From Gryganskiella cystojenkinii (taxonomy: Eukaryota > Mortierellomycota > Mortierellomycetes > Mortierellales > Mortierellaceae): a stretch of 64,000 bases of DNA. Positions within the stretch are counted from its first letter, which is position 1. Each line of letters opens with the position of its first letter. A model generated the notes under the pieces. That model saw only the letters and a program-made list of their open reading frames with translations. It was not told the origin of the DNA and made no database searches. A program made the position numbers and the translations under genes. Positions 45,373 through 56,979 of this stretch are shown here, one piece after another. Where the stretch lies: assembly GCA_015852425.1 (NCBI GenBank), contig JAAAIG010000040.1:26140-90139 (forward strand), in the 5' to 3' direction.

Positions 45373-46061
45373 GTCTAAATGATAGTGTTTCTTCGAAGAG
45401 ACGTTGGTTGAGGATCAAGCCGTGTTGCGAGGTGCGTGTAAGACTGAGAAGAAGCAGGCTGAAGAGAAATAAAGCGAGTGGGAGGGCAAAAGAGAAAAGG
45501 AGCTAGCATTTTTAAGAATGGGTTCTTACAGTTTTGACAGAGCGAGGACGGAGGTCTTTTTTTCTTCCTTCGAGGGGATCCCAGGCAAAGTTCTCTCAAT
45601 AGCCTCTTTGGATGGCATATTAAGGAGGTGGTCTGTCAACACGATCGTCATTGTAAAAAGCGTAAGTAAGTTTCCAGTGCGGCCCGAATAGAGAGCAAAT
45701 GGGCATATTCGATAAGCTACGAAAATTTCGACGCGCACGATTCGCCCCACTGAAACTGTGCAACAAGGAGAGAGGAACCGATCTTCCCTGTGCACCGCCA
45801 ATCAACCCACACTTGCAAAGGAAAAGGAGGGAAGAAAAAAAGGCACATGGCGCTCTTCATTTTATTATCATCATTATCATTGGACCCGTGCACGCCGCTA
45901 ATTTAGCCACTTGGTGTTCGTTATCACCCTACACCATTTGTCCCTTCTCCCCCTCGGCAGCAGACCTATTCTATTTTTTTTGTTCTTTCTTCTCTCTTCG
46001 TTGAACCCGACTTCCTTGCTTCTTGTCACATACCACTCTTACAATTCATTGAACTACCTTC
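45373..46061. promoter_or_regulatory. Divergent promoter region
   Basis: 689 nt between divergent starts. T/C-rich immediately upstream of 46062 (TTCTTTCTTCTCTCTTCG). No further elements are assignable by eye. Confidence 0.4.
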
Positions 46062-49000
46062 ATGGCGAACTCTACTGCGGACTCGCTCAAGCAGCGTCAT
46101 CGTCATCACTCGGACCCTCATGACCACACCAACTCAAAACTCTCGTCTCTTTCCTCGGAGAACGAAGACAGCAGCAAAGAGTCATCTCTCGAGCACAGTT
46201 CACACGCTCTTCTTCCCAAGAAGGAACATGGGAAAAGGATTCAACATCGTGTTCGTTACCATCTCAACCGTCTACAGACTCGTTCTGCCTGGAGTCTCTA
46301 TCTCGGCTTCCTCTTTTCGTTGATCCTGGTAGCCTATCAGGTTCATTATTCTCTTCCGACTCCAGTCATGGATGCAGGACAAGGGATAGACCCTCGCACG
46401 GGACTCAAGAACCGATTCTCGGAAGCAAACGTCCGCAAGGTCGTACGGGATCTCTCAGAGGGGATCGGGTTCCGGGTCGTGGGAACGGAGCAGGATGTGG
46501 AAGCCCAGGTGTACCTTCAGAGGACTATCCAGGATTTGAAGGAACAAGCTCAGAGAGAGGCTGTCAGCGCAGTCGCTGGACATTTATCGCCCAAATTCGA
46601 GGTCTGGACACAGGTGGCTGACGGTTCACATCAGTTTGATTTCATGTCCAAAGGTGGGGGTCCTCTTTATGTGTCATCCAAGAAACAGGATGGATATTCC
46701 ATTCGTTCCCGCAGGCGTTTTTCTCCTGGACAAGGACAAATCAGCGACCACCCTCGATCGGCTTCTGACCTTGCACGATACAAAAATGAGGCGACATCAA
46801 CACTTTTCCATCTTTCCTCGCGCTCTGTCTTCATGTGCCGGAATAATCGATCACTCTTGCTTTGTGCATGGTTGTGAGCCTACTCTATGTTTGAGCTGCT
46901 GCGACCATTGTTGATCTCAACAGAAACAATAGATGGAAAATCACTTTGGCCGACACCCGTTGCGTCAGGATCTAGCGGAGGGGGACTCATACACAGAATG
47001 TTGAATATTGGGAGGGTGGGAGGGTACGTGCCACTTTCTCCACGCCACAATTGCTTACGATTGATCGTTCTTTTTTTTCTTCTGTGAGTGCCATAGTGGT
47101 CATGAAGACGTATACGAACATGACCAATATCATTGTCCGACTATCCTGCGGTGAAACCTGCGATGAGAATGCGATCCTGTTGAACGGCCATTATGATACT
47201 ACGTTGGGTAGTCCCGGCGCTGTGGATGATGCGCTGGCAATTGGTGTTATGCTCGAGATTATCAGGATTGTCAGTCAAAGACCTGCCCCTCAAAAGAACA
47301 GTCTCATCTTTCGTAAGAAAACCGTGTGCATAATTGGAGCGCATAGGAATCAAACGCCAGACTTTGTTCTCACGATTGTTTCCCCCCCTCTGTTCTCCGA
47401 TAGTATTCAATGGTGGTGAAGAATCCCTCCAGGATGCATCCCACTCTTTCATCACGAACCACGAACTGAAGGAAAAGGTCAGAGCCGTGATCAACCTCGA
47501 AGGCTGTGGAACCACCGGACCAGAAATTTTGTTCCAAGCCAATTCTCGGCCCATGATTGACGCCTACGGACGAACACCATACCCTCATGGCAACGTAATC
47601 GGTAATGACCTCTTCCAGACCGGGATCATTCTTTCGGATACGGATTTCAGACAGTTTGTCGATTATGGTAACCTCACAGGTCTGGATCTGGCCGTTTACA
47701 AGAACAGTTACCTCTACCATACACACTTGGACTTGGATCAAAACTTGGAGCCAGGACTGCCGCAACATCTGGGCGAGAACACTCTGGCGATGGCGATATT
47801 TCTGGCCGAGGAAGGAAACTTGACCAACCTACAACGCACTGCCTCTGTGGTCTATTTCGATGTCTTTGGCCAGTTCTTTGTCTCGTATTCCATGAGATCC
47901 GCTGCACTGTCCCATCTAGTTATCGTGGTCCTGGTGATCGCGACACTTGTCCTTGGAGCGTCTCGACCGAGTCTAAAGTCCCTTATTGGAGTCATGCTGT
48001 CGTTGATAATGGCAACTCTAGCGCCGAATCTCTGCGCGATCGCGCTTCGGTCTATGGGGAAGAGCATGATCTGGTTCTCGCATGAGTGGCTGGCGTTGGC
48101 AGTGTTTGGACCCGCAAGCGCAGCTGGTATGCTTTGGGTTCAATGGCTGTTCCACGACACCAAGGCCAGTACCTCCGCCAACGAAATTTCGGTTTTAACC
48201 GGTGTTCAAATGTTCTATTCGATAATCATGGTGGTCGCGACAATGTTCGGGATTGCAAGCAGTTACTTCTTGGCCATGTACGCACTCTTTACCACCCTAG
48301 GTCTCGTGTACAATTACCTTCAGCAACACGGCAGCACGACCACAGACTCGAGATTACAGACGGTCGTTACAACCGTCGATTTTGGGACCTATATCGTCGC
48401 TTCTTCGATCCAGGTCTCGTACTACATGTACCTCGTCTACAGCCTCTTTGACCTCATAATCCCTTTGACAGGTCGGATCGGAGTCGACGCCCCTGTTGAT
48501 CATATCGTCGCCGTTATGACAGGACTCGCCATCTTTTCATTGAACCCACCTATTCTGGCGTTTGCACATCGATTCGGGGCTCGCACGCTCAAAAACATCA
48601 TCTTGTCCTTGGTTGCAATCCAAGTTTTGATTTTGATCATCGGCTCTGCAACCCTGTCACCCTTCGATACTATGCATCCAAAACGGATTTTTGTTCAGCA
48701 CCTCCGCAACATCAGCTCGGGTGATTCATTGCTCTATGTAGCGCATGCAGACCCGGGACCGTTTTACGATCCGTATGTCAAGGACCTCGAGACCTTGTTC
48801 GATACCAAGGCAACCAAACATCCTGGCGCACTCAACCCCGGAGATTGGAAATCGGTCTACCCCTTCAGTCAATTCTTGGACTCTTATGTTCTGGACACCA
48901 CACCGTTTATTCGTAAGCATACGACCAACACGACACTTTCATCCCCTGGTGCAGATGGCAAGTTTGTCCCTCTGACGGATTTGATTCGAGATGCACCGAG

Positions 49001-49451
49001 ACTAGTGGCAGAGGAAGTTTCATTTGACCCCACAACAGGTCTCCGAAAGCTTCGTCTGCTCTGTACACACCCGAACTATATCTGGACTGTGACCAGTTTC
49101 GATGCAGAAGTACAAAACTGGTCACTCTCGCCGAGTCCACTTTCTGTCAAGAAGACAGCCAGCGAAGGAGGAGAGGGAGGTAGTGGCGCTTCCCACTATG
49201 TAGTCAGGAACGCAGGTGGATACCGTAGTGATGGTTGGAGACTGGATCTGGAGTATATTGCTCCAAAGGGTGATCAAGACCGGTTAAGGATCGAGCTGAC
49301 AGCGATGGAGACCGAGGGCTTTGGAAAGGATGTGGAGAGAGAGTTGGAAGGAACAGGAGAGATTGGGGTTATGAGACGTTTGGTCAAGGCCAAGCCTGAT
49401 GATGTGACCTTGACGTATTTCAGTGCAGTCGTAACTATCTTTGAGCTCTAG
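46062..49451 (+). CDS. ERMP1-like M28 zinc metallopeptidase (endomembrane)
   Basis: Three exons (46062-46653, 47097-47312, 47404-49451) give 951 aa. A cytosolic His/Ser-rich N-terminus precedes one membrane helix (WSLYLGFLFSLILVAYQV). A luminal M28 peptidase domain follows with the expected zinc ligands and catalytic residues: H229 (NGHYDT), D241 (GAVDDA), E275/E276 (GGEESLQD), the Asp in ILSDTDFRQF and the His of YHTHLD. About eight to nine hydrophobic helices follow, then a luminal C-terminal domain with NTT and NLT glycosylation sequons. Topology matches ERMP1/Fxna and fungal vacuolar-membrane protease Pff1. The substrate is unknown. Intron 1 (443 nt) is unusually long for this window. Confidence 0.9.
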
Positions 49452-49630
49452 ACAATGTTCATCGTAGAATAGATCCAATTAGGAATAGAAACAGTCCAAA
49501 GACGATTTTGGTGGCGTAAAAAATGCTGGAAGCACACGCAGCAAAACGACCGCAGTCAAAACGTTCTTTCAATTCAATTCTTTTTACTTGCACACACACT
49601 CACATACATTTCATCGCTCGACACCCGACA

Positions 49631-51038
49631 ATGACGACTCGACCTGTGGACTACCTTCTCGTCGGACTGGGCAACCCTGGAACTGAATACGCGACCACCC
49701 GTCATAATGGTAACAACAACAAAATCGATAGGATCAGTATCGAATAACCAACATTGGGCGAAATGGACTTTCATTTCGTAACAAAACCTGGCATGCAGGC
49801 ATTAAAAAAACCACGCGTTTTGGTTGACATCAGTCTAACATTTTATTTTCTTCTCTCCTTATATCTGTCAGCTGGATTCCTGTTTATCGACTACCTCGCC
49901 AACGTCATGGCTTTGGATCAAAAGTGGCGGACGCCGCCTGTCTTCCAAAGGAGAATGAATCTTTCAGGTACAAGCCAGCGTTTGTAGTCAGGTTTCGTTA
50001 AAGCTTGAAAAAAAAAAACGAGAATACAAAGGACAGAATCCTCAGGCACTAAGAGACATGAACTGCTTTTTTTTTAAAAAAAAAATAATCGTAGCCGATG
50101 TTCAAGACGTCGAGTTCTCGTATCAGAAGGGATCAGTAAGCGAACAACAATAGGCTTTTCAGGATGTAACAACCGAGACTTTGGCCTTATTCCTTTTCGA
50201 CGCTCTCGCTAATACCCTTCCATGGTTTTCTCTCCCCTGTTTTTGTCTGTGTTCTTACTAGAACTCACTGCGGATAGTCTTTGCAAAGCCATTGACGTTC
50301 ATGAACGAATCAGGAATCGCGGTAAAGAAGATTATGGATTTCTATCAGATGACAGATGTCAAGAAACTGATTGTCATCTCGGATGACATCAACACCTTGC
50401 CTGGATCCTTGGCTATCCAAGGTAAAGTCGACAGTTTCAAAGGAATCGTTTCATTCTAAGGCAGCCTATGCTGGAGTACTCTTTTAACTAACACCTGTCT
50501 TTCGGCCTGCTTTCATTTCCTACTGCCTTGTATATGAACGGTAGATGGCGGCGACCTCAAGAGTCTAGCAGGTCAAAAGGGTCAGGAAAGCATCGGGACT
50601 GTTTTAGGCACAACGAATTTTATCCGCTTCCGACTCGGTGTCGGAAAGCCTCTCTCGGGAAGTCCTGTGACGATCCCTCAATGGGTTCTTGGACCATTCA
50701 GTAGCGATAACAAGGAAATGGTAAGTCACTCCCTCATAGATGTTTTTCTGTTTTTTTGTGGACTGTTTTATGTATCGTAAGCGGCCACTTTTAGAAAGCA
50801 AAAAGGCCAATTGACAACTGACGTTTACAATTTGTTCGTGCTCTTTGTGCTATTATTTTTGGTGGGATAGGACCTGTTCGCGTACCTGATGAACCACACA
50901 ACGCAAGCACTTTTGGATTTTGTCCAGACAAACGATCTGAAGCTCTGTCGCAAAAAGTTCACAAAGTCAAAGAAGATTCCTTCCAACTTGGTCCCCACCG
51001 ATAGTCTGGTCTATCCTGTGATAGTTGAGGGAATGTGA
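49631..51038 (+). CDS. Peptidyl-tRNA hydrolase (Pth1) family protein with altered motif
   Basis: Six exons (49631-49709, 49872-49967, 50095-50135, 50262-50421, 50545-50720, 50871-51038) give 239 aa. The family releases peptides from peptidyl-tRNA. Conserved: N15 (GLGNPG), catalytic H25 (TRHNAG), N87 (TFMNESG) and D113 (VISDDI). The usual GGHNGLxxI motif is not present; the equivalent stretch reads SLAGQKGQESIGTVLG before FIRFRLGVGKP, so a key Asn/His pair is missing. It may be catalytically weakened or specialised. No strong mitochondrial presequence. A likely Gcn4- or other control site was not seen. Confidence 0.88.
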
Positions 51039-51282
51039 TAAATGCAATACAATTCAATGCCTCTTTACTCTCCAAAGTTTCATACTCCTCAAAAAGTAAT
51101 TTGTCGTCCACTGAGCCAAAATGCATCTTCTTCGACAACTCTAGATCATAATTAATAGCATGATTCCTGCTGTCATGACCTCTTTTGCACGTCCTCCTCC
51201 CATCTACGCCAATTTATGCCGTGAATAATTTTCTTTTATTCAACTATGATATGCGAAAGGAAACATGACAACGATATCTTTC

Positions 51283-53160
51283 TTATTGACGGCTCGTTAA
51301 AACGAGACCTGTGACAGTGGGGGTCCCGATGCGACTGCGAAGAACCTTTTGGGTCTTGGAAGGGTCTTGGATCTCGATATTGGAGTACCGAGACACCATG
51401 AGCACACCAATCGTCTTGAGCTCCTGGATTGCAAGGAATCGTCCGGGGCAAGCATGCCTGCATAAAAAAGAGGCGTAGCAAAGAAAGGAAGAAAAATGAT
51501 TGTCAGCAAATTGGTGCTTGCATCCTTGGTTCTTTTCGAGAAAAAAAAAAAAAAAACTTACTTTCCCATGCCAAAGGGTAAAAAGTCGGCCGCCGCCTTG
51601 GTCGCAGCCTTGGACTTGCCCACAAATCTCCAGGGTCGGAACTCTTCTACGTCCTCACCCTGACTCGGGGACTGATGAGCGGATTTCATGTTGATGATTG
51701 CTGTGCAGCCCTTGGAGATGATCATACCGTTCGACAGCGTCACACTCTTGCGCGCACGATGGCTCAACGTCAAACGATCAGTGCGGTATCGGAAGACCTC
51801 TCGGACAAAGGAATCCATATGGACCATGCGCTTGATTGCGGGCGCAGACAGGGCTCGGTCCTGACTCGGGTCCAAAGATTCTGGGATCGACTCACCCTTC
51901 TCGACCAAAGCCTGGCGCTGTTGTTCACGCTCCTGTTGAATGGCATCCAGAACTTCTTGTTGTTCTTCAAACAACTTGCTGATATGCTCTGGGAAAGCGG
52001 CCAAGTAGAAAAGAACATTGGTCGACGTATCCGTCGTGGTATGAACACTGGCCAGGATCAGGATCATCAAGTGACCACAGACATCCTCAAGATCCACAAA
52101 TCCGTACTTGTCAAAGTTATCGAGCAACTTTTGGAGGATATCATCGGGACGTTCATAGACTCGACCCTCAGCCTCGGCTTCCTGTTCCAATCGACGACGT
52201 TCCAGGATCACAGGACTAGAGGCCTCGACCAGGATTTTGACGTGTTTTTGCAAAGGGCTCAGAATCTTGTGCTCGGTCTTACGGACAAAGTTTCGCCAGA
52301 GGGACTTTTTTCGAATCTCACCGTTACCGAGCATCTTGCCGAAATCGCTAGTCGCAGTGATGAATGTGTCCAGGACCTTTCGACTCTTGGCAATCTCGGG
52401 TCCCACAAAGACGTTGGCCACTATGAGTGACAATGGATAAGAGAGGCAATATGATCATTTGTCAGCGTCTGTGGCTGTCTTGAAGCAACAAAAATAAATG
52501 GTAACAGAAGAACAAAAATGAATTAATTGGCGGCATGTTGACATAGGATGAAAACTTACTTGCATTGGCAACCATTTCTTGCAGGATCAAGATGGGCTTC
52601 TCGACAAGGATTGTTCCATCCTCGTTCTTGCGGTTCTCGTATTTGGCCATCTCCTTATCGAGGTTCTTCTCCAACTGGACGACGATCCGGGCCGTGTACT
52701 GAGGCAAGTTTGGAGTGATGTTATCTCGGACTACCTCGTGAATCGCCCTGGAATCAATCTCGTGATTACTCTTGGTCATGCTCAAAAAGAAGGACCGCAT
52801 TCCGGTCATCTCATCGATAGAATCCCCAGCACTAAAATTATCATTCATAAACACCTCTCGAACCATGGGACCCGAAACTACGGTCATACACTTGTTCATG
52901 AGGTAGATGTTGAAGACCTCACCGCACTCGGCTTGACACCTGTCCAAAAACGCATCCTGGTCTTCGTTGTATTCCTTGTCATGGGTCGTGTCGCCAGCTC
53001 GAACAGAGGCAATCGGGATCGACTTGTCGGTACTGAAACTCTCCGAGGCGGCCTTCATGGCCAGGTAGGCGGCAGAGGCGAGACCGATACCGATGGGGAT
53101 AACAACCTTGAGGGCATCGCTTGAGACGAGACCGGGGGAGTTGGATACGAGACCGAGCAT
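51283..53160 (-). CDS. Cytochrome P450 monooxygenase
   Basis: Three exons (53160-52560, 52420-51562, 51457-51283) give 544 aa. An N-terminal membrane anchor (VVIPIGIGLASAAYLAM) points to the ER. The I-helix reads LASVHTTTDTSTN, the ExxR motif is in FVREVFRYRTDR, and the heme loop FLPFGMGKHACPGRFLAIQE has Cys490 as thiolate ligand, spanning the last splice. ANAMANVFVG across the first splice is a conserved core block in zygomycete-type P450s. The substrate cannot be inferred. No clustered biosynthetic genes flank it, so it looks like a stand-alone P450. Confidence 0.95.
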
Positions 53161-55049
53161 GATAGACTAATGATTGTTTGTATGTGTGTGTTTTTTGAGG
53201 AAGTGAGGGTGCGTGCGTGTGAGTCGGGTATTCCGGGTGTTTGTTGTTGCGGAGATGGCGGATAAGCTGTGTTTGTGGGGCGCGGAGAGCAGAATGTTTG
53301 TTGTTGGTGACACGAAATGAAAAAGTAAAGTAAGCTCGGCGAGGAGTATAACTTTGTTGGTTGAGAGGAAGAGTGTTTATTTTAAATGTTGTGAAAGAGA
53401 GATGAAAAGGAAGAGGGAGGAAGGTGGTTCTTTTATAACTGGAGTCGACGGAAACAGAGGATTCCGGATGACGATGGTGGGTGATGATGAAAAGGACGGA
53501 AGGCTGATGTTTTTTCTCGAGAGGCAAAGCAATAAAAAACGAAGCATGATCCTATCTCTCCCCTCCTTCCCTCCCCTCCTTTGAGGGGCAGGAGACGACG
53601 TACGTGGTTGCTTGCAGCATAAAAAACGGCATTACCAATAACCGGTTGTTGGACCGACTGGATTTGATGGGACTTTTATAAGTTTTGAAGGGACTTTGCG
53701 TTTGTCAAATGATTATTGTACTAACCGAGATACAATCCTCTCTCCCCAAACTCAGTGCCAAGCACCCAATAACCAGGCAACATATTTTTTCACCCCCTCC
53801 CCCCCACAAATACTGCGGTGCTTTGGCCATCTTGAGAGTTTTTTTTTAGTTAAGTGGTGTCGACGTTTGTCTACTCGAAAAATCCAATCCAATCCGATCG
53901 ACTCCAAGTGAGACTCACACCGGGCCAACCGGAGAAATGGGAAAGCCGAGAATCCGCTCAGCGCCGTACTTTCAGATCACGCGCCGTTGCTCCACGGATC
54001 ACGATGCACAGACCACAGCGGCACACATTAACGTTCCCTAAGTGGGAGTACTTATTTTTTTATCTACAAGGATAGGGAACAGCGCTCCACAAGTCTGGCT
54101 TTGAGTGCAATCCCATGCTTCCCTTCCTTTCGCTCGTCTCTCTGTTTCCCTGTTACCCTGTTTCCCTCTTCCTCTTCCCTCTCAAAAAGTCGAATTTGGC
54201 ACGTTTGAAAGGAACAGCCTATAAGGGAATAGGAAGGCTTAAACAAAAATTGCCCTTTCCGGTTTTTTTTTGAGTGTTCGGGTCAGTCTATCTTTTTTGG
54301 GCTATGATGACCGACTCCTTTTTTCACCACTCTTTTTATACTCTCGTTCGTCTGCGTTCTTGCCGTGACAAGATCAAAATTGAAAAAGAAACGGGACAAT
54401 CATCGTCGGAACACGGAGGTGGAATCATAGAGTCAACGCGCAAAAATAAAAAGAAAGCGGTTCCAAAAAAGGCGAAACCCGCAGCATTGCCTTGTGAAAG
54501 AAAATGTTGCGAGATGATGCGATGCGAAATACCGGTATTGTTTCTTTGATTCTTTGAAACCAAACCTGTTTATGAACCGTCCAATGGAGCATTGGACTAT
54601 GGAGAGAAAAAAAACTAGTAACTAGGCGCGAACTCGACGCGAATGCTTATTTTATGCGTCGCGTTGCAAAGGGATAAACAATTTTTTGTCTTCTATTTTA
54701 TTTTATGCATATTTTTTTTTCTTGCATCTATGTCGTCCATCCCTTCAGCCCACTAGCCCTCGCCAAGCCCACAAGAGCCTTTGGGCAGTGAATTCTATTG
54801 CTTGCGTTTGATAGGGGGTGATGACTCAATCCTTATTTTTATATCTTGAAAGGAAATAAGAGCAGCTAGGGTATGTAGGGTATGATAAAGTGAGGGGAAG
54901 GTGCTGCGAGAAGAGGAAGGCTGTTGTCGCGTTCCAGCACTCAGAAACACGAGCAACAGCCAAATCTCACTAGGGGTATATGCTCGTGAATATATGTGCT
55001 AGCCAACCAAAAAAATAAAAATAAAAATAAAAAAATAAACACATTGACT
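53161..55049. other. Long intergenic region (1.9 kb)
   Basis: No gene supported. Pyrimidine-rich blocks (53540-53580, 54110-54180) and A/T-rich 3' sequence near 55010-55035 (AAAAATAAAAATAAAAATAAAAAAATAAAC) that likely hold the poly(A) signal of the CRAL-TRIO gene. Confidence 0.5.
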
Positions 55050-56979
55050 CTACTTAATATGGATAGGTGAAGCAACTCGCGCTTGATTTGTCGCTGTCAT
55101 CGTGAAGGTCTTTGTTGCTGATGTCCTTAGCTTTGAGGGTGGTGAGGTCGGGGACCTGAGGTTATAGGTCCAATTAACCTCTCCAGCGCTCGAGACTCCC
55201 CATCGTTGGTAAAGATTTTTGGCACGAACGTAAGGACTCAGTCGGAAATACTGTTCCCTCAGCTCCATCGCTATCACATCTCTGTCTACGGAAGTCTGTC
55301 CTACTTGACGCACATTCTTGATCCAGGATCGGGTTACGATGTCAAACTTGATTTCCAGCGATTCTCGCTCCATCAAGAGATCCTCCTTTTTATCTTTGTC
55401 CATCATCCTATCGTTCTCGCCCGGTTGCATCGGTGCATACTGGTATTTCCAATCGTCTAATCCATCATAGGGTTGAATGGGCAAGACCTCTCGAGGAATC
55501 ACCTTGTGTAGCTCGGCATTGTTCTTGGTAAAGATGAATTTCGAGGCCACAGAGGGATCCAGGAGCGGTTGGATCAGTTTCCAGAGACCCCGAAAGACGA
55601 ATGGGGCCTTGTGCACGACACAAACCTCTAGAGTCTCTGGGTAGTAGTTCTCAAAGCACTGAACAAAGAGTCGAACAAAGGACCAATCCATGTTGTCGAG
55701 TCCGAACTTCGAGAGATCAAAGATCACGATTACAGTCTCGGATCCAAGAGGGAGGACTGTCCGACCACACTCCATTGTCTGTTGGAGGGAGAGATAGAGG
55801 TGGTGTTATTGTATCCGTTGTTTGTTGTTGTATCCGTTGAGTGTTGTTAATTATTGTAGTTAGGTTGACCGAAAGAACGAGAGAGGGAGAGAGATGGCAA
55901 AAAAAGAGTGAGGTAGATAGTCAGTTAAAAATAAGGTACCTTTGAAACCATATTCGAAAAAACGTTTCGATCAACAACAAAAAAAATCGAAACTCACATA
56001 AAGAGTGAAGCGACGAATAGTCTTTGCAGACTGATCCGACTTGTGATGAACTCGAGTATTGATGACGCAGATGGGTCGATCCGAGGGGTCCGCCCCTCGC
56101 AAGTAGCCTTTGCCCATCTTCATCTGCTCCAGGAACCGTGGGTATTTTGCATCCAGTTCCACATCTGAGAGCTCGATCAGTTCATCGACTTTTTCGATAA
56201 TCCTCCATTTCAGTGTCTGGACCAACATCTTGATCGCATCATCCACGATCCACTTGCGAGCTCGAAGGAACTAAAAAGAAACATATATACACAGGGGTGT
56301 GAGAAGTGGAAAAGGGTTTCGAGATGGTACATTTTTGCAAAGAAATCATTGGGTACGTGTCCAAGGATACACAAAAAATGTGGGCCTGATCAGTTTTTTT
56401 TTTTTTTTTTTTTGGCCCCACAGACAGGGGTTGATGAGGCAAACAAACAGTCGCAGCACTCACCTTCAAAATAATCATATCCGGGTGCTCCATCATCGTG
56501 AACTTCCAGAATGTCCGGTGTAGCTGTGCACCTGTGAACCTTGCTGTCATCGTACTATTCCGTTTGCTGTTAATGCTCTTTCGACCATTGCTGCCGCTGC
56601 TATAGGAACTGCCGCTATTGCTGTTGTTGCTAAGCCATCCAGACGAAGATTTCTGGCTCTTGGGTGAAGGTGGTTCAGATATGGGGATGGCGCCACTATA
56701 CTTGCCACTACCGCTGTGACCATGGACACTGTCGATAAAGGAGCTGTCTGGACTCATGCGGTCGGCCTCCTCGTCATCAAGCGGTTGACCCTTGTAGGAT
56801 GAAGGTGCGGATTGATCAAAGGGAGTCTTGCTGTCAAAAATGTCGTACAACTTGATCCAGAACTGTTGAAGCTTCTCGATTTGACGGCTTGTCAGGTATC
56901 CAAGTCGACCGTCTGTGGATTGAGGTGGATGTTTGTATGTCGACATGGGCTGTTGTTCTTGTGTCATAGACGGAGACAT
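55050..56979 (-). CDS. CRAL-TRIO (Sec14-like) lipid-binding protein
   Basis: Three exons (56979-56464, 56270-55998, 55778-55050) give 505 aa. The N-terminal ~170 aa is Ser/Pro-rich with helix DGRLGYLTSRQIEKLQQFWIKLYDI. The CRAL-TRIO N part reads MIILKFLRARKWIVDDAIKMLVQTLKWR across the first splice. The lipid-binding domain has GADPSDRPICVINTRVH, VIVIFDLSKFGLDNMDW, ENYYPETLEVCVVHKAPF and ASKFIFTKNNAELHKVIP. A long C-terminal extension follows with acidic and Arg/Tyr segments (MELREQYFRLSPYVRAKNLYQR). Likely phosphoinositide/phospholipid transfer or Ras-GAP-type lipid sensing; which lipid is unknown. Confidence 0.92.

Noticed and set aside
51675..53124. Plus-strand frames of 251 and 181 aa.
   Set aside because: Antisense of the P450 exons, which carry all diagnostic motifs.
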